Assembly (NCBI GenBank): GCA_002778195.1
Contig: PCDI01000008.1
Coordinates: 616,655-680,654 of the forward strand
Origin: Raffaelea ambrosiae
Taxonomy: Eukaryota; Ascomycota; Sordariomycetes; Ophiostomatales; Ophiostomataceae
Length of the DNA stretch: 64,000 bases
Reading direction: 5' to 3'
The notes under the pieces are model-generated. The model saw only the letters and a list, made by a program, of their open reading frames with translations. It was not told where the DNA came from and searched no databases. The translations under genes and the position numbers were made by a program. Positions within the stretch are counted from its first letter, which is position 1. Every line of letters begins with the position of its first letter. This document shows, piece by piece, positions 44,769 through 54,491 of this stretch.

Positions 44769-46031
44769 TTACAACCTCGATTTCCTCTCGTGCCTGACGT
44801 CTTTGATGTCCATGGTCTCCCCAATTCTCCACCCAGCTTCGCCGCTGCCCCCCTGCGTGTCTTTCCAGCGCCAGCGGCCTACATCTTGCTGTCCTTTCTC
44901 GATGACCTCCTTCACCCACAGCCCCATAATTGGGAGCATCTTGAACGCGTGCCCCGAGTCGCCGGTGGCGACGACTAGCCGCTCCTTCCCAGGAACAAAA
45001 TCGAGGACAAAGTCCATGCCAGCAGTCTCTGCACACCAGCACATCTTCGGCTGAACAAACGGCCTCTCTGCCAGTTCCGGCAGCGTGTCCCGAAGAAGCT
45101 GCCTCAACCTGGACTGTTCCCGTGAAGGTATAAAATCGTTGTCCTCCAATGGCAGCGACAGGCCGGACGTGTCGCGGTTTGTGTACCCGGCACTGGCCGG
45201 ACAGAGTTTCATCAAATTAGTCTCGAGATCGGGCTCCGTGAGGAATCCAATGTCCCAGGCGCATGTAATTGGAATGCCCTGGAGACGTCTTGCCTCGTCA
45301 CTGGTCAACTGGATGTGCGCAATGGGCCATGCTTTGGCTGTGATCTGGGGTCCGATCTGGGGTAGCAACTGGGCCACGGCGGCACCCACGGTGACGATGA
45401 CAAGATCGGCTTCGAACACGCGCCCCGCCACTGTCGTTACGCCAACACAGCGTTTGCCGTTGTAGATGAGTTCCTGGACTCGGTGGCCACCCAGCATCTG
45501 GACCCCAGCGTCGCAGCAGGCAGCGTGGAGAGCACGCAGCACCTCTGCTGCCTTGGCGTATCCGGCCATCTTGTTCAGATAGCCCACCCACCGCATGGGG
45601 CCGTCCAGTTGCGGCGCCACTCTACCGATATCCCCGCGTGTCTGTAGCTGTACGATTTGATCGCGTACCATGGGGTGGTCTTGGATCGTCGCGAGGGACC
45701 TCTGCAAACGGGTCGAAGATGCGTCTGTGGCCTTGTCCGAACAGGCCCAGATCACGCCCACTTGACGGAAATATGGCCGAAAAAAATCGGTGTTCCATGC
45801 TTTCACGGCCTCCAGAGACAAGTTGGAATAAAATGGATCTTCGTATTCGGCCCGCACAATTTTGTTGAGATCATTGCCTGCCGAGTCGTCGGGCGGCACA
45901 GACGACGACTTGTCGAGCACGGTGATGTCGGTGTAGCCGGCTTGGCTGAGGTGGTACGCGGTCGAAAGGCCAAACGTGCCAGCGCCCAGAATCAAAATTC
46001 GCGAGTGCAAGTGCGTATGATTCAAATCCAT
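44769..46031 (-). CDS. Peroxisomal FAD amine/amadoriase-type oxidase
   Basis: Single exon, 420 aa from the ATG at 46031 (an in-frame ATG at 46100 would add 23 residues). The dinucleotide motif RILILGAGTFGLSTAYHL lies close to the start, followed by ITVLDKSS and DLNKIVRAEYEDPFY. The C-terminal part has CWCAETAGMDFVLDF and VVATGDSGHAFKMLPIMG. These are hallmarks of the sarcosine oxidase/fructosyl-amino-acid oxidase group, where the Cys of the first motif usually binds FAD covalently. The protein ends KSRL, a PTS1 peroxisomal signal. The reaction would be oxidative cleavage of a secondary amine or glycated amino acid, giving hydrogen peroxide. Upstream at 46339 lies a CGG-N6-CGG site shared with neighbouring genes. 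The substrate is not resolved. Confidence 0.82.
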   Translation of the reverse strand: MDLNHTHLHSRILILGAGTFGLSTAYHLSQAGYTDITVLDKSSSVPPDDSAGNDLNKIVRAEYEDPFYSNLSLEAVKAWNTDFFRPYFRQVGVIWACSDKATDASSTRLQRSLATIQDHPMVRDQIVQLQTRGDIGRVAPQLDGPMRWVGYLNKMAGYAKAAEVLRALHAACCDAGVQMLGGHRVQELIYNGKRCVGVTTVAGRVFEADLVIVTVGAAVAQLLPQIGPQITAKAWPIAHIQLTSDEARRLQGIPITCAWDIGFLTEPDLETNLMKLCPASAGYTNRDTSGLSLPLEDNDFIPSREQSRLRQLLRDTLPELAERPFVQPKMCWCAETAGMDFVLDFVPGKERLVVATGDSGHAFKMLPIMGLWVKEVIEKGQQDVGRWRWKDTQGGSGEAGWRIGETMDIKDVRHERKSRL

Positions 46032-46338
46032 TGCCACGACGGTGGAGTACAGAGAGTCTGGAACCCAAGATCCGTCGACGAACGGGGGAGGGGCATTCAA
46101 GCTTTCTATGAGTCCTCGCGTACGAACGGGTATCGCTGATTTAGCGATGGAACTGCCAAAAGCCGTTGTCTCGTTGTGGAGTAACGATTAACTAGGACTC
46201 TGCGTTCTCTGCATTCGGTATCTCAGATATTACCCACTACAACTGCGGCGTGTTAGTGGAGAACCCTGCTGCGTAGGTAGCGTGTGACCGAGGAGACCCC
46301 TGTTGGATACTTTGGATACCACGTTTTGCGGGCTGACG

Positions 46339-46350
46339 CCGAGAACACCG
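46339..46350 (-). promoter_or_regulatory. CGG-N6-CGG site (CGGTGTTCTCGG)
   Basis: On the minus strand the site reads CGGTGTTCTCGG. It is about 300 bases upstream of the FAD oxidase ATG and fits the core CGGYNTTSTCGG shared with other sites in this half of the window. Confidence 0.5.
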
Positions 46351-46533
46351 CCATCGATGGCCGAGACAGGACGATAAGACTTTTGCGAGCCCCTCCCCTC
46401 CCCAATCAAGCCTACTGCGAAAAGCCGTCTCCCACGCCGGCACTCTGGACAGTTGCCACACTGGAGACTGGTGTTTTGTTCTATGGACTGAACGATCTAT
46501 AAGCGAGATGCAGGTATCCATTCTTGTACCGAT

Positions 46534-47570
46534 CTACAAGCGAGATACAGGAGGTACCAGCTCTTGTACCAGGCCCACCACACGTTTGGCCGCCCCGAAG
46601 GAGCATACAAAGCCCATCCCATCGAATCCGTACGCGTGCACCACATTGTTGCCTTCGGTTTCGAGCCGATACCCCCCGGTTCGGCCAGGACGGACGCCCA
46701 CAATGTCGTCCACGTCCTTTTGCAGATCCACGTCCTTGAAAGCGCCATTGGTGAGCCGGTTGACACGTCGGAGAATGTCCGTCCTGATAGCCGGATCCGG
46801 CTTTCCGTCTCCGTTGCCGTCGAGCCGCACACCGCCCAGAAGTACGCCGCCAGTGGCCGTCCGTGGGATCACATAGGTGTATTCGGAGCCCTTGAGAAGC
46901 AAAATTTCTCTGCAGTCGACATTCTTGCGCAGAAACAGGAGCTGTCCTTTCACCGGATGCACGCCGGCATCATGGCACAGCGCCCCGGCGCCCAAGCCGG
47001 ATGCGTTGACGAGAACCGCGGCCTTGGTCATCTCCAACACCCCCTGTAGCGATGTAGCCGTAAATCGCACAAATTTGACGCCTTTGCTTTCCAGCTCCTT
47101 CTTCAGCCATGGCAGAAAGAGGACTGTGTTCACCATCACTGTGGTCATTGTGACGCCCACCTTGGCCCCCTCTGGTAATTCGTGTTGTCCCAGGCGTCTG
47201 TAATGCGGACATATGGCTCGGTACCAGTGCAAGGAATCGTCCTCGTACGAGTCGTAGTACTCCCTGACTGGAAATGTCTGCGCTCCAGCTGCTGGGTCGC
47301 GATGCGCAAGAGCCCAGTAGTACCTGAAGGACTCCGCTTGCAAATCGTGCCCCTCGCCATCCGGGAGTGGCTGGATAACTGCCCCGGCGCTGGATAAATG
47401 TGTCAGATATTTCACAGAATTGCCGTTTTCTGTTCTGTTTCGGTTCCGTACCTTGGACTTGCCCACGCCAGTCCGCCCGGGTCTCCGGGAAGATCGCGCG
47501 CAACAACTACAACTTCATAACCGGCATCGACAAGCAACGTTGCTGCAGCCAGGCCGATGATGCCAGACCC
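46534..47570 (-). CDS. D-amino-acid oxidase, 5' end unresolved
   Basis: Exons seen: 47452 to about 47570 and 46534-47389, joined in frame as LAWASPSAGAVIQP. The family motifs are GSGIIGLAAATLL (FAD), VVVARDLPGD, WASPSAGA, VNASGLGA, PVKGQLLFL, YVIPRTATGGVLLGG and the C-terminal GVRPGRTGGYRLE...HAYGFDGMGF. The active-site Tyr and Arg of the family lie in YTYVIPR and VGVRPGR. It ends VSRL, a PTS1 signal, so the enzyme should be peroxisomal and convert D-amino acids to imino acids plus hydrogen peroxide. The first beta strand before GSGIIG is missing. The sequence upstream on this strand is almost pure A with a few interruptions and would read as poly-lysine. Either the first exon lies further upstream beyond the run, or the gene has been damaged. 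Confidence 0.7.
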
Positions 47571-47680
47571 TTTTTTTTTTATTTTTTTTTTTTTGAGATT
47601 CCTGGTTTCTTGGGTTTTTTTTTTGTGTTTTTTTTTTTTTTTTAATGTTGTTTAATGTTTTTTTTTTTTTCTATCATTTT
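47571..47680. repeat. T-homopolymer-rich tract
   Basis: Runs of 9-17 T with scattered A and G, ending with a T12 run. It abuts the first recognisable exon of the D-amino-acid oxidase. Homopolymer lengths here may be assembly-sensitive. Confidence 0.9.
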
Positions 47681-48167
47681 TTATTTGCTTTTATTTTTCA
47701 ATTTCGTTTCGAGTTTTATGTAGGTGCAGCAAGGGTGACAGATAACTTCAGTGGAATCACCGAGCCATTCCAGAAGAAGAATATCGTAACCAGCTTCTGG
47801 CCGACAATCCCGAGGCCGGAATCGCCAGAGCGAACAAGGGACCCCGTTCTACCGCCAAAAAAAGGCATTTTTTAAAAAATTTAAAAAAGAAAAAGAACAA
47901 AAAAAGAAAGGAAATACAGAGAAGATACCTATTAAACTTCTTACGTATTGAACCATGGTTCAATTTTGGTCTGTGCAATACCGTCATTATTGTGTTTGGC
48001 ACGTTGATATTTTCAGCCCAGTTTACACACGTCTTTTAGCGCAGCTTTCTTTCACAACAGCACTGCCTTGGACGAATAGAACGTGCATGCATTGCGACCT
48101 AAGTGTTCTATGCTGTTCCTACAATCGACCTCTATCCTCGACGTCAAAATGCAAGCCGACTGTACCA
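47681..48167. other. Intergenic between two minus-strand genes
   Basis: Should contain the promoter and first exon of the D-amino-acid oxidase. I could not find a convincing first exon. It contains the CGG-N6-CGG site at 47801 and a second A-rich run at about 47870-47920. Confidence 0.4.
47801..47812 (-). promoter_or_regulatory. CGG-N6-CGG site (CGGGATTGTCGG)
   Basis: On the minus strand reads CGGGATTGTCGG, about 230 bases upstream of the first recognisable D-amino-acid oxidase exon. It shares the ATTGTCGG half with the permease site at 60 kb. Confidence 0.45.
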
Positions 48168-49357
48168 TCATTCTGACGGGTATGTGGTCCGAGCCAGGCC
48201 CAGGTTGTCATTGAGCGCCTTGTCGGTCAATGCCGTCAAGTAGGCATTTTCACTCTCGCCGCATCTGTGCTCGACCCAAGACCAAGCGGGCACGACGAAA
48301 ATGTCCTTTGGCTTCCATTCCACAACCATATCGCCCGCGGGTGCCGTGATTTTGGTGCTGCCCGATCCAGCCTGCACGATGTAGATATAACAATGTGTCT
48401 CGCGGGGAAGGACAGACACCGTGCCCTTTGCAAGCCGCTCAACTTGGCAAGCAATCACATGCGCAAAGTGTTTCCCGTTTCTGAGGTAGTGATACACAGC
48501 ACGGTCCATCTTCTGCGCATCCAGTGCTTTCTTGGCGACCCCCCAAGGAAAGTGGAAGGGACTTCCCTCGGTGACCCTGGATATGGTGTTAGGATCGGAA
48601 GGACATATCTTCGGGGCAGGAAAAACAAAAAAAAAGAAAGAGACCTACAAGTCTGGAACCTTCTTCGTCGGGTACAATTCGAGAAAGTTGACGCGCGCAA
48701 ACACGTGCACGGGAATGTCGAGGCAGTCGACCCAAATCGTTGGTGTCTGGCCATCGTTTCCGTGGTAGTGCCATTCCCACGACGGGGTGAGAACAAGATC
48801 GCCCGGCTCCAGGTAGATCTTATGGCCGGCGACAGACGTGAATCCTCTGTCGCTTTCCAGGATCACACGGACGGCGTATGCCATATGTCTATGTGCAGGT
48901 GCTGTTTCCCCTGGGAGAACCATTTGAAAGCCCGCATACAGGGTATCCGTGGTGTAAGGCGAAGGCCCCCGTATCTCGGCTGTTCATTGCCACAAAAAAA
49001 ATAATTTGTTTCAGCAGTCTTGCCACGCCATGGCTTCCCAGAATCCATTTACTTACGAAAGCCAGGATTCACCAACATCAGCGCTCTTCTCTCGGCCTGG
49101 TGCTCGGGAACAAGGGCGGCACTGTCGTCCAATATGGACTTCATCTCCTGCCAACGCCAGACAGTTGGCAAGGCCTTGGGATTTGGTTGCAGCTTTGTCA
49201 CCACGTCTGTGACCGTCCACATGGGATACGACTTTTTGGCAATGCATCGATTGATCATCTGCTCTGTGGCCTGCTCCACGACCTCGTCCGTACGTGGTGC
49301 CTTGACCTGGGCCTCGCCGCCCTGGGAGGCAGTTTCAGTCGTCGTCTGGACACTCAT
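48168..49357 (-). CDS. Gentisate 1,2-dioxygenase (bicupin)
   Basis: Three exons on the minus strand: 49057-49357, 48649-48979 and 48168-48576, 346 aa, the family length. The joins give VNPGFPEIRGPSPYTTDTLYAGFQM and VPDLVTEGSPFHFPWG. The N-terminal cupin carries VLPGETAPAHRHMAYAVR, with the two iron-binding His of HRH. LEPGDLVLTPSWEWHYHGND supplies the third His. ILDGLDIP-like IWVDCLDIPVH follows. The C-terminal cupin is degenerate (ETHCYIYIVQAGSGSTKI), as usual. The enzyme opens gentisate (2,5-dihydroxybenzoate) or a close analogue between C1 and C2 to maleylpyruvate, in the cytosol. No maleylpyruvate isomerase or fumarylpyruvate hydrolase is in the window. The gene is divergent from an aromatic-ring monooxygenase, with 591 bases and two groups of 9-bp-spaced CGGs between them. 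Confidence 0.85.
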
Positions 49358-49604
49358 GATTGCAATTTTCGTGTATTTTCAAATTTGGCGAGTAGCTTGA
49401 AAAGAGAGCAAAATTACAGAAACAAAATGTCGGGTTCACGCTTAGGCAATGGCAGTCAATTTGCAGGGCTGTGGTTTCACTTGCGCAACACTCCGCACAC
49501 CTTCCCGTTGATCAAATACCGTCTCTGCAAGTGTCGGCTGTTGCTATACCTTTTGGCTTCAACTGTAAGCTACTGCACCAGATCAAGACAGATCTTGAAA
49601 TTCT

Positions 49605-49616
49605 CGGCCGACTCGG
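49605..49616 (+). promoter_or_regulatory. CGG-N6-CGG pair
   Basis: Reads CGGCCGACTCGG. Spacing is the same as the other sites, but the six-base spacer differs from the main core. Confidence 0.4.
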
Positions 49617-49655
49617 TAGTTTAGTAGCTGATATCTTGGCTTGGTTTTATTTGCT

Positions 49656-49676
49656 CGGTATTCTCGGCGTTGTCGG
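49656..49676 (+). promoter_or_regulatory. Triple CGG array, 9-bp period
   Basis: CGG at 49656, 49665 and 49674 (CGG-TATTCT-CGG-CGTTGT-CGG), about 270 bases before the monooxygenase ATG and 300 bases before the dioxygenase ATG. Confidence 0.6.
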
Positions 49677-49948
49677 TATCAACTTGTTGTACGTGGAGGC
49701 AAAAGATCCGTTCCTGAATTTACGATATCCATGCCGCCAAATGAACACTGATTCTCATTGCTATGATAAACATTGACCCAGTAAAAATTGCGGGATAACA
49801 TGACTGGGCGAGAGAATGGTCTAGATAATTAAGTCTTCCCAGATTGCCTGTGGCTTTATGGTCGCTTCCCAATTCTGGAAGAGGAGCATTCAGTAGAGGA
49901 AATCAATCGATGCATTTTATTTCGACGAAAAGTAAATCCAGCCCCGCC

Positions 49949-51475
49949 ATGGCAGAAACTATGAAAGTCATCATTATTGGCTCCGGTAAGTTAACTGTGA
50001 TGCAGACAAAACAAAAGTGCCACTCGGCGAGGCTAATGTAACGGCAGGCATTACCGGATGTTCCCTTGCTCACGGTTTGGCCAAGGTATGGCGTAGAATG
50101 TCTCTTCTTCAAGGTAGTCAAGGTACATATTGACCTTGTTATTAGCAAAACATTCCATACGAAATTTTCGACAAGCGAGGACCTGAAGTTCCCCAGCGGG
50201 ACTGGGGTGTGACGGTGCATTGGGCAGTGGAATTCCTGGAACTCTACCCAGAAGATACGGCAAAACGTATCAAAGATGCTCGAGTCGTCCAGCGGGAAGA
50301 CGACTCACAACAGGAGTATGTCCGATTCTACGATGGAGAAACGGGGGAGACGATTCGCGACATTCCTCTAGGCCCAGCCAAGCGCTTTAGTCACGGCAAG
50401 ATTAGAGGACTGCTTGCAGAGACTCTACCCATACAGGCAAGTCGCAGTTGCTAAACGTGGAAAAAGAAGAAATATATTCTGATTAGGAACGCAGTACAAC
50501 AAAGAGCTGGTTTCCGTTCGAGAATTGCCTCAAGGCGTCGAAGCGGTATTCTCGGACGGCACCAAGGTTGAAGGCTCTGTCCTCATCGGGTGTGACGGCA
50601 GTCGATCAGCGACGAGAAAGTTTTTGTTTTCAAATAAGGATGACGCCACATGGAAAGTCATGGAGGGGTTTATTTTGAACAACTTCTGGGTCCAGCTAGA
50701 AAGGGAGAAAGCAGTTGCTCTGCGGAAGAAACTGGGCAGTTTCATGGACATTGCCATCCATTCTAACGGATCCTATTATGGTCTTATTCGTATGTGCTAC
50801 TCGACTTTATTGATGACGCTGGCCCTAACTGACGAATGCGCTCCTACAGCATTGGACATATCTGATGACATGCCTCCCGAGAAGTGGAAGTTTCAAATCT
50901 TTATGAGCATGGCAGATCACATACCAGAGGGCGATGACACACCTGAAAGACGTGTCAAGATTGTGAGGCAGTTCGGAAAGTCGTATGTCTCGCCGTTCAA
51001 CTCGGCCATTGAGTGGATGCCTGAGAACCCATACATCAGTCCAGATCATTACGGAACATGGGAGACCAAAAAGTGGGATCACAAAGGAGGCAAGGTTATC
51101 TTGGCTGGAGATTCTGCCCACTCCATGACACCTCGTGAGTCTTGCCATAACCTTGCACTAGGTGACTCGACCACTATTCTAACACACAGTGACAAAGATC
51201 GTGCACAGGGATTCAACCACTCCTTACAGGACGTGCTCAACATCATCGCTGGCTTGAAGAGAATCCGTGCCGGAGAGAGCACCTGGTTGGACTTTGTCGA
51301 TGCATATGTGGATGAAGTCGTTTCTCGCGGCTCCGACGAAGTTCGCATGTCTTTGAAACAGGGGTATGCGGTGCACAATTGGGCCAACTCGAAAGACCTG
51401 CCTATTCTAAAAATTGGCACAACGCCGTTGCATATGGAGCAGACAATTGTACCTCTCCCGGAACAAACCGCTTAG
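49949..51475 (+). CDS. FAD-dependent aromatic-ring monooxygenase
   Basis: Six-exon model: 49949-49985, 50048-50085, 50146-50436, 50495-50789, 50850-51134 and 51198-51475, 407 aa. It starts MAETMKVIIIGSGITGCSLAHGLAK, the FAD motif. YEIFDKRGPEVPQRDWGVTVHW follows, then the DG motif LIGCDGSRSATRK and the second FAD motif VILAGDSAHSMTPHRAQGFNHSLQDVLN. This is a class A flavin hydroxylase of the salicylate/hydroxybenzoate type. Removal of the last two introns (60 and 63 bases, both multiples of three) restores the GDSAH..TP-RAQG order of the family. Intron 3 seems to begin with GC (CAG|GCAAGT). Next to gentisate dioxygenase, it could make gentisate or an analogue by ring hydroxylation. It has no membrane or organelle signal. 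Confidence 0.78.
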
Positions 51476-51777
51476 GGCAGTTTCTTTGAATTGAAATTTT
51501 GGTCTCCGAAAAGCAACAAAATCGTTGCATATTTCTTGCCCTTGTTCTACTGTAGCGCACACTTTCACTTAGTTTCCGTACGAAATAACCAATGACCAAA
51601 GCCTCATAGGGAATTTCTCGCTTTTTTTTTTTTTTTTTAATCCTCAAATCCAGGAAGGTATTGAAAATTAGTCATTAAAGGGACAAATGTAGGTTAATGT
51701 AGATTGGGGTTTTTTTTTTCGGGTTTACTTATCGTAAGCTAACTAACACTGCAGAAATGCGTGTTTTCCTAGCAATG
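51476..51777. other. Convergent 3' flanks
   Basis: AT-rich with a T17 run at about 51622-51638. No gene seen. Confidence 0.45.
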
Positions 51778-53818
51778 CTACGCGGGCATTGCACAACCAT
51801 CACCTCTTCCATCGCTGCCGCCACTGAATACAACTTGGCCAGTCACCTCGTCGACGTGCCGACGAATGACTTGCCCTCTACCAAACCACACTCTGTTCCA
51901 CTCTGTCATAACCTGGACATTGTGGCCCATGTCTTTGAGCGCCTGCACAACATCCGGGCTGATGCCTTCCTCTAGGAAGATGGGGCTCATCTGTGCTGGA
52001 CCGCCTGCTGCAGATATGCATATCCTGGGTGCATCCAGTGCTTGCTGGGGATTCATGCCAAAGACCTCCATGTTGAGCAAGACCTGCACGTGGCCTTGCG
52101 GCTGCATCAAGCCGCCCATCACACCAAGCAAGCTGTGCAGCCGTCGCTCCGATCCATCGCCGACTGTGACCAAGCCGGGAATGATCGTGTGGTACGGCCT
52201 CTTGCCACCGGCGTAGATGTTGGGGTGGTCTTCGGGGCCAAGGTCGAATCCCGCGCCGCGGTTCTGCAGGACAAAGCCGCACCCTTCTGGAACGATGCCC
52301 GACCCAAACTCGCGGAAGTTGGAGTTGATGAAGCTCATCGCATTTCCGTCCTTGTCCGTCACGGCCAGATACACCGTATCGCTGTGGTTCAGAGCCGGGC
52401 TGGAGCCAGGCTTCCCTCGTCCGTGGTTTTTGGCCTTTGTGGCATCGAAGAGCTTGGCGCGTTCGGCGAGATACGTGCGCGACACCAGCTGAGCACCGTC
52501 CACCTGTCCGTGCTGCGGATCCGTCACCCACCAGCTTGCATCTCCAAATGCGATACGCAGGGCCTCGATCAGGGCATGCAGATAGGGGGCGGTGTTGTGA
52601 TCCTGGGGCGTGAAGGCCGGGATCTGCTTGGTTGCTTCCAGCTCTTCCAGAATTCCCAGTGCCATGAGAGCCACGAGACCCTGGCCATTCGGAGGATGCT
52701 CCCACAGCTCGATGAACGGGTCGTCCGGTGCACCGGCTGTCTTCTGCCTGGCCTGAGGCAACTTGTTGCCAGTGTGAAACTTCAAGGACAGGGGAGTCGG
52801 TTGGTCTGGACCGCGTTCATAGTGAGCTGCGAGGTCGGACAGTTCCATATGACCACCCGACTTCTGGACGGCGTCTACGATGGCGTTGGCAATGCGCCCG
52901 GTGTAGAATCCACGCTTTCCCTGGGATGCCAAGGTTCGAAACGTGCGAGCCAAAGAGGGATTTTGAAGGATCTCTCCGGGTTGGGGGGCACGGGCAGACT
53001 GGTCGGCAGCGGGATCTCCTTTCAGGATTTCCGCGAAATTCGACGATGCCTTCTTCAGCAAGGACTCACCACCCCGCCACTAATCGCAAGGGTGTTAGCG
53101 ACAACTAAGAAACCAGAACAAGGAAGAACGAGCAGTACGCCACGTGGCGTATGCGTGGGACGAACCATCTTGGCGGAAATCTCGCTGACTGGAAACCCTT
53201 CTTCGCCCAGCTCGATGGCGGGAAGGAAAATCTCTTCCAGCGAGAGATGTCCGCTTCCAAATTTGTCCACTGCATCAATCCACCCTGCAGGCGCGCCTGG
53301 GACCGTGATGGAAAGTGCACTGGTGATTGGAATCCGGCCCTTGGCATCTGCGTCCATCCCCAGCTCTGCCCGGACCTGCGGCAGCGTGGTGTTCTTGGGG
53401 CTGCGCCCCGAGCCGTTCAATGCATGAACGTGGCCGGTTTTCGCGTCGAAGTAGAGGCAAAACATGTCACCACCAGCACCAGTAGAAGCAGGTTCGGTCA
53501 TGTTCATTGCCGCAGCTAAAATGAGGTTAGAGTGAGTTCTGGAAATTGACCAATGTGATCCATACCAACAGCGACAGCGGCGTCCTTGGACAAGTCAGTG
53601 AACAATCACACAACGACTCAAGGGAGTTCCTGCGTCATGGCGATACATACCGCCGCATTGCCGCCCATTTTCAGAATTCGTTGGCCCGCCTCAGCTGCCA
53701 AGGGCTGCGTACAAGCAACCATGCCCTTGGTGCTGTGCACCACGCTCCTCCGACTAGGGAATCTCATCAAAGTAGGGTTGTCATAGGGGAAAACGGAGGA
53801 GGCTTTCAGCTCAGCCAT
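51778..53818 (-). CDS. Gamma-glutamyltranspeptidase-family Ntn hydrolase, cytosolic type
   Basis: Four exons on the minus strand: 53651-53818, 53566-53584 (only 19 nt), 53166-53515 and 51778-53079, 612 aa. The joins give KMGGNAADAAVAVAAAMNMTEPASTGAGGDMF, a strong family signature, and AKMWRGGESLLKKASS. The catalytic Thr that starts the small subunit is in NHSDTVYLAVTDKDGNAMSFINS, and GSGIVPEGCGFVLQNRGAGF and YHTIIPGLV follow. There is no signal peptide or membrane anchor, unlike classical secreted GGT, so it is probably cytosolic and acts on a small gamma-glutamyl or amide compound. It is divergent from the cluster regulator. In an aromatic-amine pathway such an enzyme could release the glutamyl or acyl group, but that is inference. 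Confidence 0.83.
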
Positions 53819-54491
53819 TTTGAATACTGGTTTTTTGTTATTGTTTTTGTGACATTGAACAGTATCATAGCCAGCCTTTTTCTGGTTTTCTGGGCACATG
53901 AAGTATTCTGGAGCTTACTACAAACATAGCTACAAACACAGCCAGGAGAACAGTCCAAGCTGGGGTTGCACCATTACGTAGCTTAACCGCGCTGTTCATC
54001 TACATTGGTTTCCAGTCCACGACAGTGTGCGTAAGTGTTGGTTGATTAGCGTAAGCAGATCAACATTTTCGGGCTTCTCGGTGTTGTCGGCCTTCTCGGA
54101 CCAAGCTGATAACGGCCTGGTTGTACCGTTCCTGCGTCAAACCAACCTCCTAGGATCGATGCCAAAATAGATACTAGTTAGTTTGTGTTTGTTCCGTCCC
54201 CACTTCGATATCCCGGTTCCAGCCCCTGCGATGAGAAACACAGGCTCACTCAGTGGTGTGTTGGAAGCCAAGCGGATATCCGCACAGCCTTCGGCAGCAT
54301 ATCATTGCGGGGAGACTTGCATGGGAACGAATGTGCGTGGAAGCTATCGGCGAGCGCTCTTATCTGCATGTCGGCTATCCTTGGATTCCCATCGTCCGCT
54401 GTCCCTGAAGCCGTGCCTCCTTTCTCCAAAGCAAGCCATCAGTAGACATACTATCCGGCTTGGACAAAATGCAAAATTTGGGGTCCCCTAC
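53819..54491. promoter_or_regulatory. Divergent promoter, GGT and Zn2Cys6 gene
   Basis: Shared 5' flank with the four-CGG array at 54070. An open frame continues upstream of 54492, but its residues do not look conserved, so the region up to 54491 is taken as leader. Confidence 0.5.
54070..54099 (+). promoter_or_regulatory. Four-CGG array, exact 9-bp period
   Basis: CGG at 54070, 54079, 54088 and 54097: CGG-GCTTCT-CGG-TGTTGT-CGG-CCTTCT-CGG. It lies about 390 bases before the regulator's probable ATG and 250 bases before the GGT ATG. The spacer CCTTCT recurs exactly in the P450 promoter. Confidence 0.7.

Larger units (their letters stand above)
49358..49948. promoter_or_regulatory. Divergent promoter, dioxygenase and monooxygenase
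   Basis: Shared 5' flank of the gentisate dioxygenase (minus) and FAD monooxygenase (plus). It carries two groups of 9-bp-spaced CGG triplets, listed separately, and no gene. Confidence 0.55.

Noticed and set aside
47571..47680. Poly-T tract read as a retrotransposon poly(A) tail
   Set aside because: No element body, target-site duplication or reverse-transcriptase coding sequence is visible beside it.
47757..48002. Candidate first exon of the D-amino-acid oxidase
   Set aside because: The frame contains no Rossmann beta strand and would read through the A-rich run.
52042..53427. 461-codon plus-strand frame opposite the GGT gene
   Set aside because: Antisense shadow of GGT; the minus strand carries the conserved catalytic motifs.
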